A stretch of DNA of 64,000 nt, from contig NZ_CAJZAG010000010.1 in NCBI RefSeq assembly GCF_914271485.1, positions 293,036 through 357,035 of the forward strand. The letters are read 5' to 3'. Made by a program: the position numbers and the translations under genes. This DNA comes from Cupriavidus pampae. GTDB taxonomy: Bacteria > Pseudomonadota > Gammaproteobacteria > Burkholderiales > Burkholderiaceae. This document shows positions 56,747 to 64,000 of the stretch, in pieces (the first letter of the stretch is position 1; each line of letters begins with the position of its first letter). The notes beneath the pieces were generated by a model that ran no database searches, had not been told where the DNA came from, and was given only the letters and a program-made list of their open reading frames with translations.

Positions 56747-57508
56747 ATGGGTAGTCGCAGCGGGAGTGGCAGGAATCTACTGATTGCGGGCCTGATCGCG
56801 GCCACCGGCCTGGCGGGCGCGTGGACGGCGGGCACCGTCCGGGCGCAGGCGGCCGCCGCGCCCGGCGTCTCATTCTCGACTGCGCAGCCCGGCGGCGCGC
56901 TGCCGGCTGGCTGGCAAAACATGCCGGTGGTACGCGGCAAGACGCTGACCCAGTACAGCCTGGTGACCGACCAGGGCAAGACCGTGCTGCAGGCGGATGC
57001 CAATGCGGCGGCTTCCGGGCTGCTGCACGACGGCGATATCGACCTGTCCCGCACCCCGGTTGTCAGCTGGCGCTGGAAGGCATCCCCGATTCCGAACGCG
57101 GACAACAGCGTCAGCGCCCGTGAGGATGCCCCCGCCCGGCTCGTGTTCTTCTTCGACGGCCAGTCGGACAATCTGTCGATCGGCGAGCGCGCCGAGCAGA
57201 TTGCGGCCAGTATTGGTGGTGAGAAGCTGCCGTACGCCACGCTGATGTACATCTGGTCGGCGAGCGCGCCGCCGGGCACCGTGATTCCCAACCCCCATAC
57301 CAGCCGCGTGCAGATGATCGTTGTCTCGGGCGCGCCCGGCGATGCCGGCAAATGGCTCAAGCTGCGTCGCAACGTCGCCAGCGACTTCGAAAAGGTCTTC
57401 CACGAGAAGCCCGGCAAGCTCACCGGCTACGGCCTGCTGACAGATACGGACAATACCGGCGCCACCACGCGTGCGTGGTACGGCGATATCGTGTTCAAGC
57501 CGAATTAG
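56747..57508 (+). CDS. DUF3047 family secreted protein
   Basis: 253 residues. Signal region LLIAGLIAATGLAGAWTAGTVRAQA, then a beta-rich domain with PVVSWRWKASPIPNADNSVSAREDAPARLVFFFDG and LMYIWSASAPPGTVIPNPHTSRVQMIVV, characteristic of DUF3047. Expected to be periplasmic; function unknown. It stands alone: fusA is divergent and the following gene convergent. The ATG at 56747 gives a normal n-region (MGSRSGSGRN). Confidence 0.85.
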   Translation: MGSRSGSGRNLLIAGLIAATGLAGAWTAGTVRAQAAAAPGVSFSTAQPGGALPAGWQNMPVVRGKTLTQYSLVTDQGKTVLQADANAAASGLLHDGDIDLSRTPVVSWRWKASPIPNADNSVSAREDAPARLVFFFDGQSDNLSIGERAEQIAASIGGEKLPYATLMYIWSASAPPGTVIPNPHTSRVQMIVVSGAPGDAGKWLKLRRNVASDFEKVFHEKPGKLTGYGLLTDTDNTGATTRAWYGDIVFKPN

Positions 57509-57522
57509 CGCGTGGGAATGAG

Positions 57523-58305
57523 CTAAGACGCAACGCTGCCGGGCGGCACGCTACGCGAGATGCTGTCGCGCAGTGCCGCTGTGACACGTGCCACCAACGT
57601 GCCGTCGTCGATGCCGGCCGCCGATTCGCTCAACGACGCGCCCAATGACGCGCCCAGCGCCTCGCGCACGTTGACTACCTTGGCCGGATCGTAATGGCGG
57701 CCGCTCGCAATCGCGTCCTCGAACGCATTGGCCCGGGCATTGATCTCGACCGGATCGGCGGTTACCAGCAGCACCGCATGCGCGAGCACCAGATGCCGCT
57801 GGCCGTCCGCCGACTGGACCGCCGCGGGCGCGCGCCGCCAGTATTGCGCGGTGCCGGCGATCTTGCGCGGCGCGTCGGCCGGCCCCCAGGCAAGGTTGTA
57901 GCGGCCATCGCAGAACGACCCTTCCACCGCCTGCCAGTGCGTTTCCACGCCTACCGCACGCAGTCCATCGCCGAGCACCTCGCATAGATGGATATACGCG
58001 GGCTCCATCCAGCTGGCGGCGCCGCGCGGCACCGCGTAGGCCAGACTGATATTGAGAATGCCAGGCCCCTGCGGAACCAGCCCACCACCCGACATGCGCA
58101 GCCAGACCGGACACCCCTGCCGCGCGAACGCGTCGCGCGCGGCCTCCACGCCGGGCGCCCGCAGGTAGCTCCGCGGAATCACGAGCGCGAGCGGTGCCTC
58201 CCAAAGCTGGGCCACGGGGCCGTGCGCGGCCTGGTCGAGCAGCGCGAGCTCCCCCTGCAGGGGATCGGCTTCCAGCGGATCGGGTGTCGCAAAGGTGAAG
58301 GGCAT
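57523..58305 (-). CDS. Lipoate-protein ligase A-like protein
   Basis: 260-residue member of the biotin/lipoyl ligase catalytic family. Visible elements are WLRMSGGGLVPQGPGILNISLAYAV (equivalent to RRxSGGGxVxxxxGxLN) and the later RKIAGTAQYWRR, which holds the lysine that contacts lipoyl-AMP in LplA. There is no C-terminal LplA accessory domain, so it may be an octanoyl/lipoyl transferase or an amidotransferase. The start at 58305 is preferred over the GTG at 58320. It runs tail to tail with the DUF3047 gene. Confidence 0.8.
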   Translation of the reverse strand: MPFTFATPDPLEADPLQGELALLDQAAHGPVAQLWEAPLALVIPRSYLRAPGVEAARDAFARQGCPVWLRMSGGGLVPQGPGILNISLAYAVPRGAASWMEPAYIHLCEVLGDGLRAVGVETHWQAVEGSFCDGRYNLAWGPADAPRKIAGTAQYWRRAPAAVQSADGQRHLVLAHAVLLVTADPVEINARANAFEDAIASGRHYDPAKVVNVREALGASLGASLSESAAGIDDGTLVARVTAALRDSISRSVPPGSVAS

Positions 58306-58344
58306 GGCTGCATTCTCCACCAGAATCGCGTCCCGGCCGAGCCC

Positions 58345-59358
58345 TTAATCCACGCGCAGACGTGGCTGCAGCGAGCGCGCGATATCCGCCGCGATCTCGA
58401 ACGACTTCAGCCGCGCCGCATGGTCGTAGATCATGCCGGTCAGCATCAGCTCGTCGGGTTGCAAGTCATCGACGAAGCGCTGCATTTCCTGCCGTACGGT
58501 GTCAGGACTGCCGACCGCCGAACTGGCGAGCGAGCGACGGATATGATCGGCCTCGCTTGCATCCCACAGCCGCGAGATATCGTCCACGGGCGGTTTCAGC
58601 TGGCCCGGCGTGCCCCGCACCAGCGCGAGAAACTGCTGCTGCAGCGAGCTGAACAGTCGCTGGCCTGCCTCGTCCGTGTCGGCCGCGAATACATTGAAGC
58701 CAAGCATCACGTGCGGGCGATCGAGCTGCTCGGACGGTCGGAACGTGCGGCGATACAGATCCACGGCCTGGCGCATAAAGCCCGGCGCAAAGTGAGACGC
58801 GAACGAAAACGGCAGGCCCATCGCCGCCGCCAGCTGCGCGCTGAACAGGCTGGAACCCAGCAGCCACAGCGGAACCTTGAGTCCGGCGCCAGGCACCGCG
58901 CGCAGACGCTGGCCGGGGCGCACGTCGTCGAAGTAGGCCTGCAGTTCCTCCACATCCTGCGGGAAGGAGTCGGCACTGTCGTGACTCAGCTGCCGGCGCA
59001 GCGCGCGCGCCGTGGCCTGGTCGCTGCCCGGCGCGCGGCCGAGCCCGAGGTCGATGCGGCCCGGGTAGAGCGCGGCTAGCGTGCCGAACTGCTCGGCAAT
59101 CACCAGCGGAGAATGGTTGGGCAGCATGATGCCGCCGGAACCCACGCGAATCGTCGACGTGCCATTGGCGACGTAGCCGATCAGCACCGACGTGGCGGCG
59201 CTCGCAATACCGGGCATGTTGTGATGTTCGGCGAGCCAGAAGCGGCGATAGCCAAGGCGTTCCGCGTGGCGGGCAAGGTCCAGCGAGTTGCGCATGGCCT
59301 GGCCGGCATCGCTGCCTTCCACGATCGGTGAAAGGTCGAGCAGGGAGTAGGGGATCAT
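58345..59358 (-). CDS. Luciferase-like (LLM class) flavin-dependent monooxygenase
   Basis: 337-residue LLM-class protein of the single-enzyme, YhbW-like branch: SLLDLSPIVEGSDAGQAMRNSLDLARHAERLGYRRFWLAEHHNMPGIASAATSVLIG, then GSGGIMLPNHSPLVIAEQFGTLAALYPGRIDLGLGRAPG. These residues form the flavin and substrate pocket. Substrate unknown. It lies 39 nt upstream of the lipoate-ligase-like gene on the same strand, so they may be co-transcribed. The 169-nt gap upstream shows no gene. Confidence 0.9.
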   Translation of the reverse strand: MIPYSLLDLSPIVEGSDAGQAMRNSLDLARHAERLGYRRFWLAEHHNMPGIASAATSVLIGYVANGTSTIRVGSGGIMLPNHSPLVIAEQFGTLAALYPGRIDLGLGRAPGSDQATARALRRQLSHDSADSFPQDVEELQAYFDDVRPGQRLRAVPGAGLKVPLWLLGSSLFSAQLAAAMGLPFSFASHFAPGFMRQAVDLYRRTFRPSEQLDRPHVMLGFNVFAADTDEAGQRLFSSLQQQFLALVRGTPGQLKPPVDDISRLWDASEADHIRRSLASSAVGSPDTVRQEMQRFVDDLQPDELMLTGMIYDHAARLKSFEIAADIARSLQPRLRVD

Positions 59359-59527
59359 TACAGGTGCGCGCGACGGATGTGGCGCGGGTCGGTGACTACG
59401 GACGGGCTATGGTAATCACGACCGCGCGATCGTGCTGGCGGCCCGAGAGACCCTGAAGCGGGTGGGGAGAACGTGGGAGAGTGCGCGCTGCGTCCCCGTT
59501 TGGCCTGATATGGGCCTCACCCGAGCC

Positions 59528-60502
59528 TCAATGCGCAGCCGGTTGCGGATGCGGGCTGTCCTTCGACTTGCGCTGGGCGGCAACCGCTTCCTGCAGCTTC
59601 TTCCATTCGTCGAAGCCCCCGGCCAGCGCCCACGTCTTCTTGTAGCCGGCCAATCGCAGCCGCTCCGCCAGCACTGCCGCCGAATACTCGTGCGGGCAGG
59701 CGCAGTAGATCACGATGTCATCGGATGCCGGATAGTCGCCGAGGATATCGAGCGAAGCCTTGAGATCCATGACCAGTGCGCCCGGAATGCGCTCGATCGG
59801 TGTCGCGCCGTACGCACGCACATCCACCACGAGCGGCAGGGTCCCGCTGGCGCGGCGGGTTTCAAGGTCCATCACCGTCATGCGCGGCACGCGGCCCGCA
59901 CGGCGCAGCAGACGATAACGCTGCCAGAAGCGCCAGGCGATGAACAGCGCGAAGGCGCCAACCACCATCGCCAACGCGATCGGGCCGTAGGTGCTGAACG
60001 CCTCGAGAATCGTGTCGACGAAATCGCTGAACACCACACCCGCCAGCAACGCGCCGCCGGCCCAGACCAGCGCGCCGAGCGCATCGTAGAACAGGAATTT
60101 GTGCAGCGGTGTGTTGGTCATGCCCGCCATCGCCGTGGACAGCGCGCCCGCGCCGGGCAACAGCTTCGCGAACACCAGAGAGCGCGGCCCCACGCGCAGA
60201 TACAGCGATTGCGTCTGCCGGATGCAGCTGTCCGGAGAGATCGACACGCGGCAGATCGTGCGCAGCATCGGCTGGCCCAGCCGGCGGCCGGCGAAGTACC
60301 AGGCGGTATCCGCGATCAGGCATGCGACGATCACGGCCAGCAGCACGATGCCGATCGACGGGCCATCGGCCTGCATCGACAGTGCGCCTGCCACAAACAG
60401 CATCGGATAGGCGGGCACAGGGAGACCCGCCTGTTCAGCGAGCACGCTCAGGAAGACCAGCAGCACACCATGGCCGTCGAGCAGGCCTTGCAAATCGCCC
60501 AC
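59528..60502 (-). CDS. DedA family membrane protein fused to a rhodanese domain
   Basis: 324 residues. The first 200 are a DedA/SNARE-associated domain (FLSVLAEQAGLPVPAYPMLFVAGALS, FAKLLPGAGALSTAMAGMTNTPLHKFLFYDALGALVWAGG), a family linked to undecaprenyl-phosphate and lipid flipping. The C-terminal 110 form a rhodanese domain with active Cys in IVIYCACPHEYSAAVLAERL. GTG at 60502 follows AAGGGG by 7 nt; longer open frames reach back into the HPt gene. It begins 13 nt after the HPt gene, so it may be in its operon. What the sulfur-transfer domain serves is unknown. Confidence 0.85.
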   Translation of the reverse strand: MGDLQGLLDGHGVLLVFLSVLAEQAGLPVPAYPMLFVAGALSMQADGPSIGIVLLAVIVACLIADTAWYFAGRRLGQPMLRTICRVSISPDSCIRQTQSLYLRVGPRSLVFAKLLPGAGALSTAMAGMTNTPLHKFLFYDALGALVWAGGALLAGVVFSDFVDTILEAFSTYGPIALAMVVGAFALFIAWRFWQRYRLLRRAGRVPRMTVMDLETRRASGTLPLVVDVRAYGATPIERIPGALVMDLKASLDILGDYPASDDIVIYCACPHEYSAAVLAERLRLAGYKKTWALAGGFDEWKKLQEAVAAQRKSKDSPHPQPAAH

Positions 60503-60515
60503 GGCAATCCCCTTG

Positions 60516-60989
60516 TCAGTAACCAGTACAGACCGACAGTGTGCCAGCGCAATCTGTCTCCTGCACGTGCGCGCTGTGAATAATGCGTTCAGATTCGTTA
60601 AACGGACTGTTAAAAGATGCGGCAAGGCGATGCAGTTCGCCATGCAGATCGCCCGCGAGGGCCACAAACGCGGTCAGGCGCCGACGAATGGTGGCGATCC
60701 GCTCGCGCCGCAACGCTTGTTCCAGGTGCTCGGCGGCAGCCACCAGCGCGAAGCATTGCGTCAGCCCGCCACTCCCCTTGATGCGATGCACATGTCTGCC
60801 GGCGGCCAGCCAGTCTTCCACTGCGGCCGTATGAGAGAGCCCCGCAAGATCGCCAGCCATCGCCTCGCGCAGGCGATCGATCAGATCCCGGCACAGGGCG
60901 GCGTCACCGCGCGTGATATTTGCGAGCACGGTGGCAAGTCCGGCCCGCTCCGCGGGCGGTAGCACGGCGATGCCGTTCTTCGTCGTCAT
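60516..60989 (-). CDS. Histidine phosphotransfer (HPt) protein
   Basis: 157-residue free-standing HPt protein. The helical core carries HVHRIKGSGG with phospho-accepting His68 and the usual +3 Lys and +4 Gly. The preceding helix (ALCRDLIDRLREAMAGDLAGL) and following LVAAAEHLEQALRR helix fit the four-helix bundle. The ATG overlaps the stop of the response regulator (ATGA), so they are made together. No hybrid sensor kinase is in the window, so its phosphoryl donor is encoded elsewhere. The extra C-terminal 40 residues are unremarkable. Confidence 0.85.
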   Translation of the reverse strand: MTTKNGIAVLPPAERAGLATVLANITRGDAALCRDLIDRLREAMAGDLAGLSHTAAVEDWLAAGRHVHRIKGSGGLTQCFALVAAAEHLEQALRRERIATIRRRLTAFVALAGDLHGELHRLAASFNSPFNESERIIHSAHVQETDCAGTLSVCTGY

Positions 60990-61621
60990 CCTGTCAGCCC
61001 TCGCTGCCGGGCGAAGTCGACGAGGTCCACAAGCGAATCGGCATGCAGCTTGATCATGATGCGGGTCTTGTAGCTGCTGACAGTCTTGTTGCTGATGAAC
61101 AAAGCCGCGCCAATCGCCTTGTTGGACATGCCCCGCGCGAGCATTTGCAGCACCACCATCTCCTTGTCCGAGAGGAGATCCAGTCCGCCGTCCTCGATCT
61201 TGGGCGGCGCGCCTTTTGTTGGGACTGGGTGCCGACCGCCGGTCGGAAACACCGTATAGCCGGTCAGTACCGTCTCCACGCAACGCATGAACGTCAGCAT
61301 GTCCTGGCTCTTGCTGCAGAATCCCTGTACCCCCGCATGCCAGGCGCGCAAGGCAAATAGCTCGGGATCCTGCGCCGACACGACCAGAATGCGGACGTCC
61401 GGCTGAATCGCGCGCATGCGCAAGGCCACATCGAGACCGTTGATGCGCGGAATATCCAGGTCCAGCACGACCAGATCGGGCTTGTGCGCACGCATGGTCT
61501 CCACGGCGTCCTGGCCGTTATCGGCTTCCAGCACGCCCTGCAGGCCTTCCAGCGTCGCCAGCTGAACGCGCAGCGCAAGTCTCAAAGGGGGGTGGTCGTC
61601 GACGATCAGAATCGTTGTCAT
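60986..61621 (-). CDS. BvgA-like NarL/FixJ response regulator
   Basis: 211 residues: receiver domain with Asp pair DD (8-9), phospho-acceptor Asp54 (VVLDLDIP) and Lys in FCSKSQ, then a LuxR-type HTH (LLSDKEMVVLQMLARGMSNKAIGAALFISNKTVSSYKTRIMIKL). The layout resembles BvgA/EvgA, regulators fed by hybrid kinases through an HPt relay, which fits the coupled HPt gene. The sensor kinase is not adjacent. The target genes are unknown. Likely first gene of the cluster with HPt and DedA-rhodanese. Confidence 0.92.
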   Translation of the reverse strand: MTTILIVDDHPPLRLALRVQLATLEGLQGVLEADNGQDAVETMRAHKPDLVVLDLDIPRINGLDVALRMRAIQPDVRILVVSAQDPELFALRAWHAGVQGFCSKSQDMLTFMRCVETVLTGYTVFPTGGRHPVPTKGAPPKIEDGGLDLLSDKEMVVLQMLARGMSNKAIGAALFISNKTVSSYKTRIMIKLHADSLVDLVDFARQRGLTG

Positions 61622-61832
61622 ACTTCGCTACCTCGTTGCAGCCATCCTGCCACGACTGCGCCCCAAGGGCTGACACGCAGATAGTGTTGACAAGTCGCCC
61701 TGTCACACGGCTGACGCAGTATATGGAAGCAACGAAGGGGAGCGATGTACGAGATTTCCGCTCGGCTACCGTGAATATTCAGCACGGTAACGCGGAAAAG
61801 GATGCGCGGCCTGCGCGCATCGCCGATCGTAC
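61622..61832. other. Upstream region of the response regulator
   Basis: About 210 nt without a gene between the regulator start and a terminator on the same strand. It should hold the regulator promoter, but I cannot place it. Short open frames here have no coding character. Confidence 0.4.
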
Positions 61833-61870
61833 AAAAAAATCGCGGCCCACCGCGCACAACGGAGGGCCGC
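61833..61870 (-). terminator. Rho-independent terminator after the 61973 gene
   Basis: On the minus strand GCGGCCC (61864-61870) pairs with GGGCCGC (61842-61848) around a 15-nt loop, followed after two bases by seven T residues. It lies about 100 nt past the stop of the unknown gene. Confidence 0.75.
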
Positions 61871-61935
61871 CAATCGGGAATGCGAGGAGGTCAGATTCCT
61901 CAAGAAGAGTTATCGTCACGCCGGGCGCTTGTTTA

Positions 61936-61953
61936 TCCCCACTTAAGTGGGGA
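61936..61953. repeat. Perfect 18-bp palindrome
   Basis: TCCCCACTTAAGTGGGGA reads the same on both strands with no spacer. It sits 19 bp past the stop of the unknown gene, before its terminator. No T tract is attached. It could be a protein-binding site or an RNA-processing stem. Confidence 0.6.
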
Positions 61954-61972
61954 ATGCGCCACTTCCGCGCAA

Positions 61973-62794
61973 TCAGGCAATCAGCCGCCTGGTCTGTGCT
62001 TCGGCGGCGGCCGCATCGCGCATGCGGCGAACTCCCGCCTCCATCTCTTCATGCGCCGCATCGAGCCAGGCAATGCGATGCCTCACGGGGTCGTTCGGTG
62101 ACAGGTCACGCTCGGCAATCTCGCGCAGGAAGTAGCGCACCATGCTGCCGGCGCGCGCGGGCACCGGCATCATCCCGAGCAGTTGCTCGCGGGCCAGCGT
62201 GCCGGTATTCGCGGCATGCCGCAGTCCCGCCCATGCAGTCCGGCCCAGTGCGACGTAGAGTGCGCGGGGGCTGACTTCCGCCAGCCGCGCCAGGAATTGC
62301 TGCTCGAACGCGGCACGCAGCATCGGCACATCCACCAGCTCGTCGAACGGCCCGTCGAATACCAGCCCGCGCCGTGTGGTGACGTAGGGCAGCAGCGCCA
62401 TCGGCTGGATATGTTCGAACCCTTCGTTCCACAGGGCCGCGCCGTGCGGCATGCCGATCAGCTCGGGCACCCGGAAATGATCGAGCATGCGAATCAGGTT
62501 TGGCCGCACGAGCCGTCCGCCCAACTCGACGCGCCGCTTGTTCTCGCGTTGGATGACTCTGCCGGGCGAGTGCGCGCGCAGCAGCTCGTCGGTGGTCGCC
62601 GCAGCCAGGCGCGCATGGGTGTGTCCGGGCGTGGTACTGACCAGCACCAGACGAGCGCCCGGATTGCGATGCTCGAAAGGGACGTACTCCATGACATAGG
62701 TGCCGTCCCGATCCACTGTTACCGGTCGTTCCGCGATACCGGCAATGCCCCCGCGCCGGATACGCGCGCAATACTCTTCGATGTAATTCGCCAA
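61973..62794 (-). CDS. Conserved-looking protein of unknown function
   Basis: 273 residues from a TTG at 62794 preceded by GGGGA at a good distance; the first internal ATG would cut off 34 residues. Nothing in it is a clear family mark. The segment VPFEHRNPGARLVLVSTTPGHTHARLAAATTDELLRA vaguely recalls the nucleotide-binding start of uracil-DNA-glycosylase-like folds (PG followed by T and small residues), but the catalytic motifs are not visible. No signal peptide. It has its own downstream terminator. Predicted cytoplasmic. Confidence 0.7.
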   Translation of the reverse strand: MANYIEEYCARIRRGGIAGIAERPVTVDRDGTYVMEYVPFEHRNPGARLVLVSTTPGHTHARLAAATTDELLRAHSPGRVIQRENKRRVELGGRLVRPNLIRMLDHFRVPELIGMPHGAALWNEGFEHIQPMALLPYVTTRRGLVFDGPFDELVDVPMLRAAFEQQFLARLAEVSPRALYVALGRTAWAGLRHAANTGTLAREQLLGMMPVPARAGSMVRYFLREIAERDLSPNDPVRHRIAWLDAAHEEMEAGVRRMRDAAAAEAQTRRLIA

Positions 62795-62967
62795 GATGTC
62801 CCCGCTTCAACGCGATTTCTGCTGTACGTCGTCCGTTTTTGTTCTGTTTTCATCTTAAGCGTGGCCAGATGACGGATAAAGCGTACGAGTGCTGTTTGAA
62901 CCCCGTTGCGGCGCGATGTTCGTGGGCGAGCGAACAAAGACACCCATCCATGCAAATGGTGCGGGCG

Positions 62968-63032
62968 AAAAAAACCGAGCACTTGCAGTGCCCGGTAACC
63001 CATTTGCTGACTCAGGTTGTCGAAGCCCGAGA
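62968..63032 (-). ncRNA. Candidate Fur-repressed small RNA
   Basis: About 65 nt, minus strand. The 5' part can fold into a stem CUCGGG/CCUGAG with a 9-nt loop. A single-stranded UCAGCAAAUGGGUU follows, then a 10-bp terminator stem (ACCGGGCACT, 62996-62987, with AGTGCTCGGT, 62983-62974; one mismatch) with loop GCA and seven T residues (62974-62968). The promoter just upstream is near consensus and overlapped by a Fur box. Size and layout resemble RyhB/PrrF-type iron-stress RNAs. The terminator may also serve osmC. No transcript has been seen: this is a prediction. Confidence 0.65.
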
Positions 63033-63036
63033 ACTT

Positions 63037-63067
63037 AAATAATAACGATTCTCATTTAATCTTACAA
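63037..63067 (-). promoter_or_regulatory. Strong promoter with overlapping Fur box
   Basis: Minus strand: -35 TTGTAA (63062-63067), 17-nt spacer, -10 TATTAT (63039-63044). The 19-mer AATGAGAATCGTTATTATT (63038-63056) matches the beta-proteobacterial Fur form AATGAGAATGATTATCATT at 16 of 19 places and covers the -10. No gene starts in the next 230 nt leftward, so it serves the RNA at 62968-63032. Confidence 0.8.
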
Positions 63068-63078
63068 CCATCCATCAT

Positions 63079-63468
63079 TCATTCAAGGGTTGTTTCGATC
63101 GAGATCTGCGCCGACAGCGACTTGTGCACCGGGCACTTATTGGCGACGCGTAGCAGGTCCTCCCGCGCGGCGGGCGCCAGCTCGCCCTCCACTCGGACGG
63201 TGCGCAGCATCCGATACTGCCCGGCGCTCTCTTCGTGGGTCACCGAAACATGCACGGCACGCAGATCGTAGGCCTTGCGCTTGGCGTAGACCTGCATCGT
63301 GAGCGCGGTACACGCGGCGAGTGCGGAGTCCAGCAGTTCGTGCGGGTTTGGAATCGACGTGTCGCCGCCGAACTCGGCGTCGAGGTCGGCCCGCCAGTGC
63401 GCGGTGCCGTTGCTCAGTTCACAGATGGTGGAGCTCTGGGCGGCATTCCAGGTGGCATCGATGGTCAT
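63079..63468 (-). CDS. OsmC family peroxiredoxin-like protein
   Basis: 129 residues; reduces organic hydroperoxides. The two redox cysteines are Cys53 (LAACTALTMQVYAKRK) and Cys112 (NKCPVHKSL), at the family positions, so it should be active. The N-terminal ATWNAAQ...DLDAEFGGDTSIPNPHELLDSALAACTAL pattern is of the OsmC/YhfA type. The start at 63468 has AAGGA 8 nt upstream; the 12-residue extension to 63504 is not supported. Osmotic or peroxide induction cannot be read from sequence. Confidence 0.92.
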   Translation of the reverse strand: MTIDATWNAAQSSTICELSNGTAHWRADLDAEFGGDTSIPNPHELLDSALAACTALTMQVYAKRKAYDLRAVHVSVTHEESAGQYRMLRTVRVEGELAPAAREDLLRVANKCPVHKSLSAQISIETTLE

Positions 63469-63571
63469 CGGATGGTCCTTAACAGAGAGGGTGGGAACGA
63501 TCATTGGCGCTCGGGGAGATTCTATACACAGGTGCCCTTTGCATCTTTTTTACGGATCGATGACAAAACGC

Positions 63572-63600
63572 TTGCCAAGGTCGCAGAGTCGGCTTAATAT
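63572..63600 (+). promoter_or_regulatory. rRNA operon promoter, upstream
   Basis: -35 TTGCCA, 17-nt spacer, -10 TAATAT (63595-63600), followed by a GC-rich discriminator TCGCCCCCTCGC, the pattern seen in growth-rate-controlled rRNA promoters. The RNA would run through the leader to the right edge. Confidence 0.7.
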
Positions 63601-63723
63601 TCGCCCCCTCGCAACACAAACCGAAAGACAGCAGCAGCGGAAACGCAGCGCTGGCGCGGGTTGCGGGGAGATTGGTAGGACGTCAGCGAGTTGGTCGATG
63701 CAGAAATTAAATCGACAAACTAG

Positions 63724-63752
63724 TTGACGAGAAGCAAGAAACGCTACATACT
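63724..63752 (+). promoter_or_regulatory. rRNA operon promoter, second
   Basis: -35 TTGACG (63724-63729), 17-nt spacer, -10 CATACT (63747-63752). Tandem promoters of this sort are usual ahead of rRNA operons. Confidence 0.55.
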
Positions 63753-64000
63753 CTCGCTTCTTCGCTGCAACAAAACAGCGACGCAGTAAAGCAAGCAGCA
63801 AAACGCAAACGGCAAAGCCGGTGGCGCAAGTTCTTTAACAAACAAACAACCGATAAGTGTGGGCGCTTGATGACGGTGCACCGAAGGTTTCGATCTTCGG
63901 CAAGCTTCAAAAGTTATCAGTGCTCGCACAGTAAAACATGTTGGTTCTGTCTTCGGATGGAGCCAGTCAGTTTTCTGAGAGTGAGCGACCGCTCGAAAGA
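63753..64000 (+). promoter_or_regulatory. rRNA operon leader (pre-16S) with boxA antiterminator
   Basis: Contains boxA-like GTTCTTTAACAA (63830-63841) and the AT-rich AAACAACCGATAAGTGTGGGCG stretch conserved in Burkholderiaceae pre-16S leaders, ending in hairpin-forming sequence at the window edge. The mature 16S rRNA is not reached: no AGTTTGATC is present. It should begin within about 100 nt past the right edge. No ORF is supported. Confidence 0.85.

Noticed and set aside
62719..63003. 94-codon frame beginning inside the RNA candidate
   Set aside because: The terminator stem and T tract lie at its start, it overlaps the TTG start of the next gene, and composition is not coding-like. It does not resemble HemP/HmuP.

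Overview
The window looks like chromosomal DNA of a GC-rich beta-proteobacterium of the Burkholderiaceae, most likely Cupriavidus or a close relative (Ralstonia). This is inferred from a Bug-family (TctC-like) binding protein next to a CaiB CoA-transferase, many LysR regulators, an Ada-AlkA fusion, a BvgA-like regulator, high third-position GC, and a typical beta-proteobacterial pre-16S leader at the right edge. No database search was possible. I see no phage, insertion sequence, CRISPR array or tRNA gene, so this reads as ordinary chromosome with an iron-uptake block and one very large adhesin gene.

Region by region. 1-0.8 kb: an unrecognised plus-strand gene at the left edge. 0.8-8.0 kb: a leftward haem-uptake operon hmuR-(HmuY-like lipoprotein)-hmuS-hmuT-hmuU-hmuV with a Fur-type promoter. 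8.0-10.9 kb: feoA-feoB-small Cys-rich membrane protein, also with a Fur box, closed by a terminator and followed by three copies of a 16-bp repeat. 11.1-16.2 kb: a LysR regulator divergent from an AidB-like acyl-CoA dehydrogenase, a Bug binding protein and a CaiB CoA-transferase. 16.3-25.5 kb: a roughly 3,064-residue autotransporter made of PATR repeats with large internal duplications. 25.5-31.3 kb: AI-2E-family permease, eutBC, LysR and MFS transporter. 31.5-36.2 kb: small secreted protein, a possible leader or small RNA with a strong terminator, an IclR/PcaR regulator, YcgR, and an alkylation-repair pair (ada-alkA fusion plus ogt). 36.3-44.1 kb: M16 peptidase, a LexA-box gene of unknown function, an acyl-CoA dehydrogenase and a patatin/beta-barrel protein. 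44.2-50.7 kb: oxidoreductase-like protein with sirtuin, EamA exporter, DUF1439, SlyX, VOC protein, argG and an aldo/keto reductase. 50.9-56.6 kb: a divergent class A penicillin-binding-like protein, a GlsB/YeaQ membrane protein, palindromic repeats and a stand-alone EF-G. 56.7-63.5 kb: DUF3047 protein, lipoate-ligase-like protein, luciferase-like monooxygenase, a response regulator-HPt-DedA/rhodanese cluster, an unknown protein, a probable Fur-controlled small RNA and OsmC. 63.5-64 kb: promoters and leader of an rRNA operon whose 16S gene starts just past the window.

Iron is the main theme. Three Fur-type sites (hmuR promoter, feoA promoter, 63.04 kb) mark haem uptake, ferrous iron uptake and a candidate regulatory RNA. 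The RNA candidate has a near-consensus promoter with a 17-nt spacer, a Fur box over the -10 element and a terminator with seven T residues about 40 nt downstream. It is the most interesting item here. Next are the LexA-box gene, a 16-bp motif present four times (three near hmuR/feo, one upstream of the autotransporter), and a second orphan promoter-terminator unit upstream of the IclR gene.
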